Assembly: GCA_963779845.1 (NCBI GenBank)
Contig: CAVZZV010000005.1
Span: forward strand, 1,054,001-1,118,000
Length of the DNA: 64,000 bases
Source: CAVZZV01 sp963779845
GTDB taxonomy: Bacteria; Bacteroidota; Bacteroidia; Bacteroidales; GCA-2748055
Direction: 5' to 3'
This document shows positions 18,686 to 28,060 of the stretch, in pieces. The translations under genes were made by a program, and so were the position numbers. The stretch's first letter is position 1. Every line of letters begins with the position of its first letter. The notes below the pieces were generated by a model. It was not told where the DNA came from. It worked only from the letters and a program-made list of their open reading frames with translations, and did not search any database.

Positions 18686-20044
18686 ATGAAAAGTATAGAC
18701 CTTATAAAATCAGCCTTTACACTCCAAACCACAGAACGAATTCCCTGGGTGCCTTTTGTAGGCTGTCACGCCGGGAAGCTTCTTGGCCTAACCGCATCAG
18801 AATACCTCAAATCGGCCGATCACATTGTCGATGGAGTATCGAAGGCCATTGAACTTTATAAACCCGATGGCATCCCGGTAGCCTTTGACCTGCAGATCGA
18901 GGCCGAAGTCCTTGGTTGTGAATTGAAATGGTCTGATGACAATCCCCCCGCCGTCATCTCTCATCCACTGATGCAGGGAACAACCATCGAAGACTTGAAA
19001 ATCCCATGCTCATGCAAAGGCAGGATCCCGACTGTTATGGAAGCCTCGGAACGGCTTCGGGAAAAGTATCCGGATATAGCCCTTTATGGCCTGATTACCG
19101 GGCCATTCACCCTTGCCCTGCATCTTATGGGTACCGATATTTTTATGAAAATGTTCGAAGATCCCGATGAAGTTCATAAACTCATGCAGTTTACCCTGAA
19201 AATGGGTAAAATGATGGCAGAGAACTATATCCAGGCAGGGTGCGATGTAATTGCCATGGTCGACCCGATGACCAGCCAGATAGATCCCTCATCCTTCGAA
19301 ATGTTCGTTTCACCTTATGCCACAGAATTATTTGAATATATCCGCGAGCTTGACTCACTCAGTTCATTTTTTGTCTGCGGGAATGCGATTCAGAATATTG
19401 AAGTCATGTGCAAATGTAAACCAGACAATATCTCTATTGACGAAAACATCCCCCTGGATGTAGTTAAGAACCTTGCACTGGCAAATAATGTAAGTTTTGG
19501 AGGAAATATGAAGCTGACGGTCGTGCTGCTCATGGGTTCTGAGGAAGATTCCAGAAGGGAGGCACTTGAATGTATGGATATCGGGGGGAAAAAAGGCTAT
19601 ATCCTGGCTCCCGGATGCGACCTGGCGATGGAAACTCCGGTCGAAAACCTCCAGGCCGTTGCAGAATTGGTTCACGATGAAATCCTTCAGGGAGAGCTTC
19701 GTGCTTCCACAGCCCCTGTTTCTGAAGTTGAAAAACTGGATTTGAGCGATCATTGGAGTAAGGATAAAGTGATCATCGATATCATTACTCTCGATTCAGC
19801 TTCCTGTGCCCCATGCCAGTATATGGTCGATGCAGTGGCCAGGGCTGCCGAACATTATGGAGAAAAGGTCGTTTATACTGAATATAGCATTAAGGAAAAA
19901 AAGGGGGTTCAAATGATGGCTTCTTTAGGGGTTAAAAACCTGCCAACAATCGTTATTGACGGCCAAATTGAGTTTATTTCACAAATACCTCCCATAAGCA
20001 GAATTGAAGAAAAAATCGAATCGTGCCTTACCCGGAAAAAATGA
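18686..20044 (+). CDS. UroD-type corrinoid methyltransferase fused to thioredoxin-like domain
   Basis: A 452-residue protein. Residues about 1-345 match the uroporphyrinogen decarboxylase-like methyltransferase family (MtaA, MtbA, CmuA), which move methyl groups to or from a corrinoid protein. The zinc site of these enzymes is HxC...C; here the matching places are Phe229-Val-Cys231 and Cys311, so the histidine is absent. Residues about 360-450 form a thioredoxin-like domain with a CAPC motif (Cys374, Cys377) and a NLPTIVIDG segment with the cis-proline. This fusion is not the usual form of the family. It lies between the corrinoid protein and cobW genes. The methyl donor or acceptor cannot be told from sequence. 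Confidence 0.88.
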   Translation: MKSIDLIKSAFTLQTTERIPWVPFVGCHAGKLLGLTASEYLKSADHIVDGVSKAIELYKPDGIPVAFDLQIEAEVLGCELKWSDDNPPAVISHPLMQGTTIEDLKIPCSCKGRIPTVMEASERLREKYPDIALYGLITGPFTLALHLMGTDIFMKMFEDPDEVHKLMQFTLKMGKMMAENYIQAGCDVIAMVDPMTSQIDPSSFEMFVSPYATELFEYIRELDSLSSFFVCGNAIQNIEVMCKCKPDNISIDENIPLDVVKNLALANNVSFGGNMKLTVVLLMGSEEDSRREALECMDIGGKKGYILAPGCDLAMETPVENLQAVAELVHDEILQGELRASTAPVSEVEKLDLSDHWSKDKVIIDIITLDSASCAPCQYMVDAVARAAEHYGEKVVYTEYSIKEKKGVQMMASLGVKNLPTIVIDGQIEFISQIPPISRIEEKIESCLTRKK

Positions 20045-20946
20045 TTCCTTTCTATCTTGTGACCGGTTACCTGGGAAGCGGGAAGACGACATTTTTACAA
20101 AATGTGTTGAATGAAAATTCCCACCATATCCGAATTGCCATTATCCAGAATGAATTCGCACCTACAGGTTTCGACGGTAAAGAACTGAAAAAAGTGGGCG
20201 AGGATTTTAAACTTTTGGAAATAAATAATGGTTCTGTTTTTTGTGTATGCATGATGGGAAATTTCCTTCAATCTCTTGAAAGGTTGATCCTGGATTATTC
20301 CCCGGACGCAATATTTCTTGAAGCCTCGGGACTGTCAGATCCGATCAATATTATCGAACTCCTTCAGAATGATTCAATTCGTAAAAAAGTTACCCTTGCG
20401 CATATCTTTACCCTTATTGATGTTCCGAATTTTATTCGTGTTTTTCAAGCGATAAAAAGGGTGAAACACCAGATAATGGTAGCGGATACTGTTGTTCTGA
20501 ACAAGATCGATCTTTTTTCAGGTGACCTCCTTCCCATCAAAAAGGAGATTCAGAGATTAAATCCATTTGCAGAGCTCCAGGAAACGAATTTTGCGGAAAT
20601 TCCCTTCAGTTTTCACCCTGCACAAGAACACAAACATACATCGGCTAAACGATTTAAAGGAATAGTATCTGAGGGCCGGCCGGATCTCCATGTATGTGTG
20701 CTTCGCACCCACGAAAAGATCAGGGATGAGGAACTCCACCGTTTTATTTGTGAGTTACAGGAAACCTGTTACCGGATAAAAGGATATTTGAATGTTTCCG
20801 ATGGTTCGGTGGCTGCCGTGCAAGCAGTTTTCGGCGATCTTAATATTGGTAGAATTGAAGGATATCAAGGCCCTTCTGAGCTTATAACATTCAGTGACTC
20901 GCTTGACTTAAAATCGCTGAGACAATTATTCAAAAAATATGTTTAA
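20041..20946 (+). CDS. CobW-family GTP-binding protein
   Basis: A COG0523/CobW P-loop GTPase of about 301 residues. Walker A is GYLGSGKTT; EASGLSDP and VLNKIDLF are the switch and guanine-binding motifs. The usual metal-binding CxCC is changed: positions 68-71 read CVCM. The ATG at 20041 overlaps the methyltransferase stop (ATGA), arguing for coupled translation; an in-frame GTG at 20023 is less likely. CobW proteins insert metals; here it may serve the zinc methyltransferase or the corrinoid proteins (inference). Confidence 0.88.
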   Translation: MIPFYLVTGYLGSGKTTFLQNVLNENSHHIRIAIIQNEFAPTGFDGKELKKVGEDFKLLEINNGSVFCVCMMGNFLQSLERLILDYSPDAIFLEASGLSDPINIIELLQNDSIRKKVTLAHIFTLIDVPNFIRVFQAIKRVKHQIMVADTVVLNKIDLFSGDLLPIKKEIQRLNPFAELQETNFAEIPFSFHPAQEHKHTSAKRFKGIVSEGRPDLHVCVLRTHEKIRDEELHRFICELQETCYRIKGYLNVSDGSVAAVQAVFGDLNIGRIEGYQGPSELITFSDSLDLKSLRQLFKKYV

Positions 20947-21646
20947 CGATAAGGAACTTTCAGTCATTTCAATTTCACCGACAGAAATATCTGTTGCTCC
21001 ATCTGTGGTTGCCCGCCTTTTGCACCTGCCGGAAGGGGATATCCCGGAACCCTACGAGGAGATGATTAAAAATGAAATTTCACAAATAATAAATTACAAG
21101 GAAATTGCAGGAGGCTATCGGATAATTGAAGATCCTGTATTCGACCTGGAAAATTATACTCTCACCCTGGAAGGTGAACTATTCCAAACCGGTAAACAGG
21201 TCATCCACTACATCAGGAAGGCAGAAAAAATTGCACTTTTCGCCTGCACCGCAGGACCTGAGGTGAGTCGGAGATCCCACGATCTTATCAAATCCGGTGA
21301 TTTACTGGAAGGGTATATCTGCGATATTATTGGCTCCTTACTGGTAGAAGAAGCGATGTCCCTTATCCATAATCGTCTCATTGAGAACCTCAAAAGTGAA
21401 GGACAAAAATCAACCAACCGGTATTCACCGGGCTACTGCGACTGGAATGTAGCCGAACAGCATAAATTGTTTAAATTTTTTCCTGAAGACTTTTGCGGAA
21501 TTAGACTGTCCCCAACAGCACTGATGGATCCAATTAAATCTGTCAGTGGTATATTTGGTATGGGCAAAAATGTACGGTTCCATAAATATGTTTGCAATGC
21601 ATGTTCAAATGTGAGTTGCATCTACCGGAATTTGAAATATGCCTAA
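20939..21646 (+). CDS. MetH activation domain-like protein
   Basis: A 235-residue protein resembling the activation (AdoMet-binding) domain of cobalamin-dependent methionine synthase. The AdoMet motif is RYSPGYCDWN, followed by GIRLSPTALMDPIKSVSG. A C-terminal CNACSNVSC cluster, seen in stand-alone forms, could hold a metal or cluster. The start overlaps the cobW gene by 8 bases. In a corrinoid cluster it probably helps reductive methylation of inactive cob(II)alamin or shields the corrinoid (inference). Confidence 0.87.
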   Translation: MFNDKELSVISISPTEISVAPSVVARLLHLPEGDIPEPYEEMIKNEISQIINYKEIAGGYRIIEDPVFDLENYTLTLEGELFQTGKQVIHYIRKAEKIALFACTAGPEVSRRSHDLIKSGDLLEGYICDIIGSLLVEEAMSLIHNRLIENLKSEGQKSTNRYSPGYCDWNVAEQHKLFKFFPEDFCGIRLSPTALMDPIKSVSGIFGMGKNVRFHKYVCNACSNVSCIYRNLKYA

Positions 21647-21697
21647 GTACCTGGTAATTGTTAATGCCTTTTGATTAAAAGGCTCAAAAGAATCCTT

Positions 21698-23416
21698 ATG
21701 TACAAGATTAAAGTCCACGATAAAGGCAACATAATTGAAATAAACCTTGCGTCCGGAAGCTCCCTTCTCTCAGGGCTTTTATCGGCCGGTTTCGCTGTTA
21801 TCTCCCCCTGCGGAGGAAACGGAACTTGTGGGAAATGTACAGTTTATGTGAAAGATTACGGGCATGTAAGTTCCTGCCTTTATCTGGTGGAAATGGATAT
21901 CGAGGTAATCCTTCCCGAACCGGGTCAGTCACAAATACTCATGGCACAATACAAACATACGCGGCAACTTGCTTTTGACCCTGGTCAACTTGCCCTTCGC
22001 TCCTCATATCCAATGGGTATCGCGATCGATTTAGGCACTACCACGATAGTATTTTATCTTATTAACCTCATCACTTCCGCTCTGATTGAAACCAGGGGGG
22101 TGGTAAACCCTCTCGGTAAGTACGGGGCAGATGTAATTTCCCGGATAAACTATTGCATTCAGCATTCCGAGGGGCTTTCTAGGATGCAATCTGAGCTCAT
22201 GAATGCCCTTCAGGAACAAATTGATCTTTTTGCGCATAATAACTTCTTTCAGGATTCCGAAATCGTAAAAATTACAGTTGCCGGAAATACCACTATGCTT
22301 CATCTTTTTGCCGGGGAAGATCCATCCTCCTTGGCATTTGTTCCCTTTAAAGCCAAATTCCTTGATCAACAAAACATTCCTGCCCGGAAACTAGGACTCA
22401 GATGCCATCCGGAAGCGGAAGTTAAACTCCTACCCTCCATCTCAGCTTACATTGGAGCCGATATTGTTGCCGGCCTGGCTTCCCTGTCCCCGGATCCTAA
22501 AATTACCAACGCCCTGTTTCTTGATATTGGGACTAATGGAGAAATTGCGCTCCTGGCAGGAGAACAGATTTATTGCTGCGCCACGGCCGCAGGCCCTGCC
22601 TTTGAAGGGGCAAATATTTCCTGCGGGATGGCTGCCGTTCAGGGGGCAATCAGCGCATTTGGAATTCCAGGCAACAAACAACAATCTGAAAAACAGAAAC
22701 TAGAAGAAAAAAACCTGGATGGACAAGAGGAGAAGGGGTTTCCCTGGAAGAATTCAGGGTTCATAAAAACAATTGCTGATGCACCGCCCCGGGGAATCTG
22801 TGGTTCAGGACTAATAGATATAGTTGCTTTTCTGGCAGAAAAAAATATTGTTGATGCTAAGGGATTAATGGAACAAGACTTTATCGTTTATTCCAATGAA
22901 GATACTTCGGATTCAATGATTTCGATAAACCAACAGGATATACGAGAAGTACAACTTGCCAAATCGGCAATTTACTCAGGACTTAAAATTCTTACCAAAA
23001 AAGCGGGTTTAAGCTTTGATGAGATCGACGTTCTTTACCTCGCAGGTGGCTTTGGGAATTATATAAACACGCAATCAGCCCTCAGGATTGGTTTACTCCC
23101 CGGAGAATTAAGTGAAAAGATCATCCCGGTGGGAAACGCCTCCGGAACAGGAGCCATTCTGGCTTTGAAATCCAACCGGTTTGAAAAAATTCTGGAAGAG
23201 TACAAGTCCCGGGCACAATTTGTCGAACTGGCGGACGAAGAAGATTTCATGATGGAATTTGCCATGAACATGGATTTACCCGACAACGACACTGGCTTCG
23301 GCAAATTTATAGCTGGTAGTGATTACCTTCCGGGCAAGAATGAGGGCAAGGGTCAGGGTTCCTATTCTTCCAATGTACATGGAAAGAATAATGACGATTT
23401 TCCCTCCCAAAGTTAA
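21698..23416 (+). CDS. Reductive activator of corrinoid protein (RACo-like)
   Basis: An ASKHA-type ATPase of about 572 residues that uses ATP to reduce inactive Co(II) corrinoid to Co(I). The N-terminal [2Fe-2S] ferredoxin domain has Cys38, Cys44, Cys47 and Cys60 (CGGNGTCGKC). ASKHA motifs follow: IDLGTTTIVFYL, VAGNTTMLHLFAG, LDIGTNGEIAL and AGGFGNYINTQ. The ATG at 21698 is preferred to a TTG at 21671. The last ~45 codons extend past the usual family end and overlap the 3' end of trkH on the other strand by 141 bases; these codons look low in conservation value. Confidence 0.93.
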   Translation: MYKIKVHDKGNIIEINLASGSSLLSGLLSAGFAVISPCGGNGTCGKCTVYVKDYGHVSSCLYLVEMDIEVILPEPGQSQILMAQYKHTRQLAFDPGQLALRSSYPMGIAIDLGTTTIVFYLINLITSALIETRGVVNPLGKYGADVISRINYCIQHSEGLSRMQSELMNALQEQIDLFAHNNFFQDSEIVKITVAGNTTMLHLFAGEDPSSLAFVPFKAKFLDQQNIPARKLGLRCHPEAEVKLLPSISAYIGADIVAGLASLSPDPKITNALFLDIGTNGEIALLAGEQIYCCATAAGPAFEGANISCGMAAVQGAISAFGIPGNKQQSEKQKLEEKNLDGQEEKGFPWKNSGFIKTIADAPPRGICGSGLIDIVAFLAEKNIVDAKGLMEQDFIVYSNEDTSDSMISINQQDIREVQLAKSAIYSGLKILTKKAGLSFDEIDVLYLAGGFGNYINTQSALRIGLLPGELSEKIIPVGNASGTGAILALKSNRFEKILEEYKSRAQFVELADEEDFMMEFAMNMDLPDNDTGFGKFIAGSDYLPGKNEGKGQGSYSSNVHGKNNDDFPSQS

Positions 23417-25091
23417 TCCCGGAGTGATCCCAAGAGAAAGTCCAACGGTCGATACTGCCGAAAATTCTTCAAAAATGACAGAGAAAATACTCAGCCCTGG
23501 ATCCGTGATGGACAGTGCAAAAACCGATAAGAAGATGAGTGAAAGGGCAAATAAAGCAATTGAATAGGCCCTGTTGACGGTATCTGCAGGGATGGTCCTT
23601 TTATTGTAAACCACCCTTCCTTCCGCCCTGGATAATGGACAAGGCAGATTTGATGATAATGGAAAAGCTTGTCGTCTTAATTCCTCCACCCGTGGACCCT
23701 GGGGAAGCTCCAATATACATCAGCAGCAGCATGAAAAGCAAAACAGGTGAAGATAATCTTTCAATGGCCACAGTATTGAATCCGGCAGTGCGTGTAGTGA
23801 CCGATTGGAAAAATGAGGCCACTATTTTATGCCCTACAGAATAATCCGACAAAGATTTGTTCCATTCCAGGGCAAGCATAACCACCATTCCTGCAATAAT
23901 AAGCAACAATGAGGTCCAAATAGCCATCCGTGCTCCGGTATTCAGATGGAACCACTTTTTACCTTTTATATATTTTTCCTTGTAATAAATACCAAAATAA
24001 TTAAGGTTCAGGAAACCAATACCCCCGCCAATGATCAGCAGGGCAATGACAAGTTGGAAAAGATAGGCATGGGCAACAACCCCTTGATAAAGATTACTGG
24101 AAAACAGGGAGAAACCGGCATTGTTAAAAGCGGAAACAGAATGGAAAACAGAGATGAATGCCCGTTCTTTCAAATTGTAGGCATCTCCAGGATCCCAGCT
24201 GACAAAAAGAAGAATGCTTCCGGTCAGTTCAACGATCATGCTGAATAAAAAGATCCTTCTTAAAAGTGAGCGGGAATCAGAAACCTCCGCGCTACTAAGA
24301 AAATCTTTTACAAGCGACTCGTATTTAATGCTCGATGAGCTCCGGTAAAAGCTCGAAAAGAAAGAGGCAAAAGAAAGGATATTCAGTCCTCCCAGTTGAA
24401 TCAGGAGCAATATAATAATCTGGCCTTTAAGTGTGAAATAAGTAGCGGTATCCACTACAATGAGCCCGGTTACGCAACTTGCGCTTGCTGAAGTGAAGAG
24501 GGCATTAATGAAACTTATGTACCCGTCGCGGGTCATTTCAGGCAACATCAGGAGAAATGTTCCGCCTGCAATCAGGACAATAAAGGAGGAGGCTAGGAGA
24601 AGTTTGGGGGAAAGGTTGATCCTGTTAATAAATTCGCCCGCGCGCCCCAATTCAATGGTTACGATAACAAAAAAATAGAGTTGTACGATAAGGGTGGTCA
24701 CTACTTCCAAATCCCTCAGACCCCAGAGCTGGAAAACCCTTTTGACAAGATCGGTTTTGAAAAGGAACAGGACTATGCCTTCGATGAATAGCAGAGCCAT
24801 TATGAGCGCTTCAAACCAGTTTTCCCTGAAAAACTTTCGCGGTTCAAAATTGTAAATATATCGAATAACAAATTTTACGAAATAGAAGATAAAACTTATA
24901 CGGATAATAAGATTATAGATACGGAGGATCCTTTCACTTTGTGCATAGCCGTGATAATACACAATGGCCGTTAGCGCAGCGAGGGAAATAAAAATACTGA
25001 GGGTCCGGAAGGTGACAAGAGCAATCTTTTTACTGCTGAATATATGAACATTGATATATTCACGAAGCTTCCAAAGCTTGTTCTTTGTCAT
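23276..25091 (-). pseudogene. trkH: Potassium transporter TrkH, frameshifted
   Basis: Membrane subunit of a Trk/Ktr K+ uptake system. The first frame (25091 to 23601, 496 residues) has most of the membrane helices and selectivity-filter glycines (VTTRTAGFNTV, GASPGSTGGGIKTTSF) and then runs into a stop. The C-terminal part continues in another frame (to 23276) with VVYNKRTIPADTVNRAYS, SAVSTVGLSLGITP and a final helix, in the expected order. The junction lies at about 23612-23630 in a G/A-rich run, so one base is gained or lost. No residues are missing, so this is either a recent mutation or a sequence error. It follows trkA by 9 bases. Confidence 0.85.
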
Positions 25092-25100
25092 CCGGATTTC

Positions 25101-25844
25101 TTATTGGTTTATTTCAATGAATTTTTGAATATCCTTATCCTTGCCAAAGACCACCAAAAAATCGTTCTCGTGAACTTTTGTGGATGAAAGCGGGACCCCA
25201 AGGATGTGTTGTTGCTCTTTCCGCTTGTTTTTGTTGCTTTGAGTATCCTTTTCATCCCCCGTGCTCTCAAAACCGGTACCTTCGCCCTCTTTGTCGGAGA
25301 TCTTTATGGTAATCAGGCTGAGATTATAATTATCCCGCGGATTGATCTCTTCAACTGTGTGACCCGCAATATTGGGTGGGGTTTTGATTTCGGCCACCCG
25401 ATACTCGTCTGGTAGCTGAAGATAGGATACAAGCCCCGGATTGACCAGTCGTTCAGCTACAGCGATGCCCACTTCATCTTCCGGGGAAAGGATCTCTCTT
25501 ACCCCCATCTTCTCAAGTATTATCTGACTGTTCCGTCCTTGTGCTCTGGCAATAATTCGTTTTACTTTCAACTCCATTAAAGTGACAGTGCACATTAAGA
25601 GCTGTTCGAAGTCCTGGCCAATAGTCACGATCACTGCATCAAATTCAATGATATCGTTGGCCATTAATGATTTTTTATCGCTTCCGTCCATCACCACGGC
25701 AGAAGCCACCGAATCGGAAATGTTATCGATAACTTCCTGATTTGTGTCGATAGCAAGGACCTCCGCCCCCCTTTTAGCAAGGGCTTTGGCAATCGCTTTC
25801 CCGAATTGTCCAATCCCTATAACGGCAAATTTTCCGAATTGCAT
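25101..25844 (-). CDS. trkA: TrkA-type potassium channel regulator
   Basis: A 247-residue cytosolic RCK protein that gates TrkH. The RCK-N Rossmann domain (residues about 1-125) has GIGQFGKAIAKALAKRG and the NAD-binding aspartate in LAIDTNQEVI; a RCK-C domain follows (about 135-247). It carries a hydrophilic insert rich in Gly, Glu, Lys within RCK-C (about 195-220, before QHILGVPL). It is the first gene of a two-gene operon with trkH. Confidence 0.92.
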   Translation of the reverse strand: MQFGKFAVIGIGQFGKAIAKALAKRGAEVLAIDTNQEVIDNISDSVASAVVMDGSDKKSLMANDIIEFDAVIVTIGQDFEQLLMCTVTLMELKVKRIIARAQGRNSQIILEKMGVREILSPEDEVGIAVAERLVNPGLVSYLQLPDEYRVAEIKTPPNIAGHTVEEINPRDNYNLSLITIKISDKEGEGTGFESTGDEKDTQSNKNKRKEQQHILGVPLSSTKVHENDFLVVFGKDKDIQKFIEINQ

Positions 25845-25960
25845 GATCTGTTTTTTAGCTAGGTTAAAGTCTTACTGATGTAAAAGTATTAAAGGATTAG
25901 TATTATTAACAACTATCATTAAAAATTGTGTGATTCTAAAAGAGAATACCCGGAGTTTGC

Positions 25961-25968
25961 TATCTTTG
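25961..25968 (+). promoter_or_regulatory. Candidate -7 element of the GH63-like gene
   Basis: TATCTTTG, 100 bases upstream of the start at 26069. No clear -33 partner. Confidence 0.45.
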
Positions 25969-26068
25969 ATAAAAAATTTTCAATATCCGGTCTTTCTTCT
26001 TCTGGCCTTTTAAAGATTGGTTCAGGCCAAGGCCAAAATAAAAGGTTTCCGGAAATAAATCTTCAGCA

Positions 26069-27961
26069 ATGAAAAAAATCATTGGCATTTCCCTTATTAC
26101 AGCAATATTTATCCTTAACTCATGTCATAATTCCGGTCGGCCCGATCCCTCACGGGTCAATTCAGAAAAGGAACTTCAGGAATACCTCATATATGGATGG
26201 AATACCTGGAACAACAATAATCTTCTGGAGCAAATATTGCTTCCTGAAGGACTGATGCTGAAGCTTTCCTTCCGGACGAATTACCGTTCTGGCATACCTT
26301 CTACTTTTTATGACACCTTCATTAGCTATTCACAAAACTGTTCCGGTCCGGAAATAACTCCTATTGCCCATACCTATGATGGTCAATACACAGAACTCAG
26401 GATCAAATGGAAGGGAATGACAGCCCTGATTCAAACAACTTCCCATCACGATGATGTGTTCATTCTTTTTACCCCCGAAGAATTGCCTTCACCCCCCCCT
26501 ATTATGCTCCTGGAAGCAGGCATGCTTTATAACAGCGAAGGGAATGTAATAAAAAACGGGCATTACCTTCAGGCAAACATGGGAACCAGGACCCATAATA
26601 TTGGTTCAACAAAGCCCGACACCAGCTTGTTCTTCCCGGTAAGTAATCCATACCTGAGCTATAGTGCCAGCGAAAAGACCGCTTTTTTTACCGGCGAAAA
26701 AAGATCGTTGGAATACATCACTAACTTTGTCGAAAGGAGAAAAGGTGAATTCTATGCAGCGAATGATAAATACGGGAATTTAAGCGATGTATACTCCGCG
26801 CAAAGAACTGTTCTCGGTTGGAACCTCATTTATGACCCGGTCAGCAAGAGGGCCATTACCCCGGTTAGCCGTTCAGTAAATGAATCCTGGGGTGGCTGGG
26901 TCCTTCCCGGATGGAATTCCTACTTCACCGCAGCCATGTACGCTACCGATAATAAATACCATGCTTTTGCCAATGCCCTTGAGATTACCAATGAAATCAC
27001 TCCGGATGGTTTTGTTCCCAATCATTCAGCGAACATGGGAAATGAAAAAAGCCTGGACCGATCTCAACCCCCTGTTGGAAGTATGATGTGCAAGATTATT
27101 TATGACAAATACCCGGAAAAATGGTTTCTTGAAGCGGTTTACCCGAAACTCCTGACCTGGAATCGATGGTGGTCTGTAAACCGGGATAACGAGGGATTTC
27201 TTTCCTGGGGATCCAATCCCAAACAGCTAAAAGAAATCTCCAACACCCGGGAGGCTGCAATAAAAGAATCAGGTATGGAAAATTCACCTTTATTTGATTC
27301 AGCATTGTTCAATGAAAATACCCATAAGCTGGAACTGGCATCGGTTGGGTTGCTGAGTCTGTACATCTCAGACTGCAAAAATCTGGCTGAAATGGCCGCT
27401 ATTCTGGGAAGGGTCAATGATCAACAGGAACTTCTGGACCGGGCAGAAAAATACGCCCTGAAATTAACTGAATTATGGGATGAGGGAAGCGGAATATACC
27501 GCGACAAAAATTTAGCGACAAACCGGTTTTCATCAAGGCTTTCTCCCACCAGTTTCTTTCCCCTTATCACAGGAATCCCAACCCAGGAACAAGCAGAACG
27601 CATGGTCAATGAACATATGTTAAATCCTAAAGAATTTTACGGCGAGTATATGCTTCCCTCCATTGCCAGAAATGATTCGGCTTTTAGCGACAATACCGAC
27701 TGGAGAGGCAGAATTTCTCCCGCAATGAATTTCCTCGTTTATCTGGGACTACGGAAATATGATCTGCCTGAAGCACGATTAATGCTGGCAGAAAAATCGG
27801 TTGAACTATTATATAAAGAATGGAAAATCGATCGGGGGGTATACGAAAATTATAACGCAACTACCGGGGAAGGAGGGGATATTTCCGGGGAGGGCAGTTT
27901 TTATACCTCCGGAGGACTGCTTTCCCTGATTGCAATAATGGAAAACGGGTATTACTTTTAA
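26069..27961 (+). CDS. GH63-like (MGH1-type) glycoside hydrolase lipoprotein
   Basis: A 630-residue lipoprotein (signal ending LNSC) with an N-terminal beta-sandwich-like part (about 30-240) and an (alpha/alpha)6 barrel (about 260-630) similar to GH63/mannosylglycerate hydrolase-like enzymes. Telling segments are WGGWVLPGWNSYFTAAM, TPDGFVPNH, WNRWWSVN, GWGSNP-like LSWGSNP and DTDWRGRISPAMNFLVY near the end. Enzymes of this clan invert alpha-glucoside or mannosylglycerate linkages; the substrate here is open. It is probably cell-surface or periplasmic. Confidence 0.82.
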   Translation: MKKIIGISLITAIFILNSCHNSGRPDPSRVNSEKELQEYLIYGWNTWNNNNLLEQILLPEGLMLKLSFRTNYRSGIPSTFYDTFISYSQNCSGPEITPIAHTYDGQYTELRIKWKGMTALIQTTSHHDDVFILFTPEELPSPPPIMLLEAGMLYNSEGNVIKNGHYLQANMGTRTHNIGSTKPDTSLFFPVSNPYLSYSASEKTAFFTGEKRSLEYITNFVERRKGEFYAANDKYGNLSDVYSAQRTVLGWNLIYDPVSKRAITPVSRSVNESWGGWVLPGWNSYFTAAMYATDNKYHAFANALEITNEITPDGFVPNHSANMGNEKSLDRSQPPVGSMMCKIIYDKYPEKWFLEAVYPKLLTWNRWWSVNRDNEGFLSWGSNPKQLKEISNTREAAIKESGMENSPLFDSALFNENTHKLELASVGLLSLYISDCKNLAEMAAILGRVNDQQELLDRAEKYALKLTELWDEGSGIYRDKNLATNRFSSRLSPTSFFPLITGIPTQEQAERMVNEHMLNPKEFYGEYMLPSIARNDSAFSDNTDWRGRISPAMNFLVYLGLRKYDLPEARLMLAEKSVELLYKEWKIDRGVYENYNATTGEGGDISGEGSFYTSGGLLSLIAIMENGYYF

Positions 27962-28060
27962 TGCTATCTCAATATAGCTGGTCCTCATCATGCAGAGAGA
28001 AATTGAATAACCGTTTCATAATGAAGCACTGGAAATTCCATTGGATCAAAACCTGATAAT

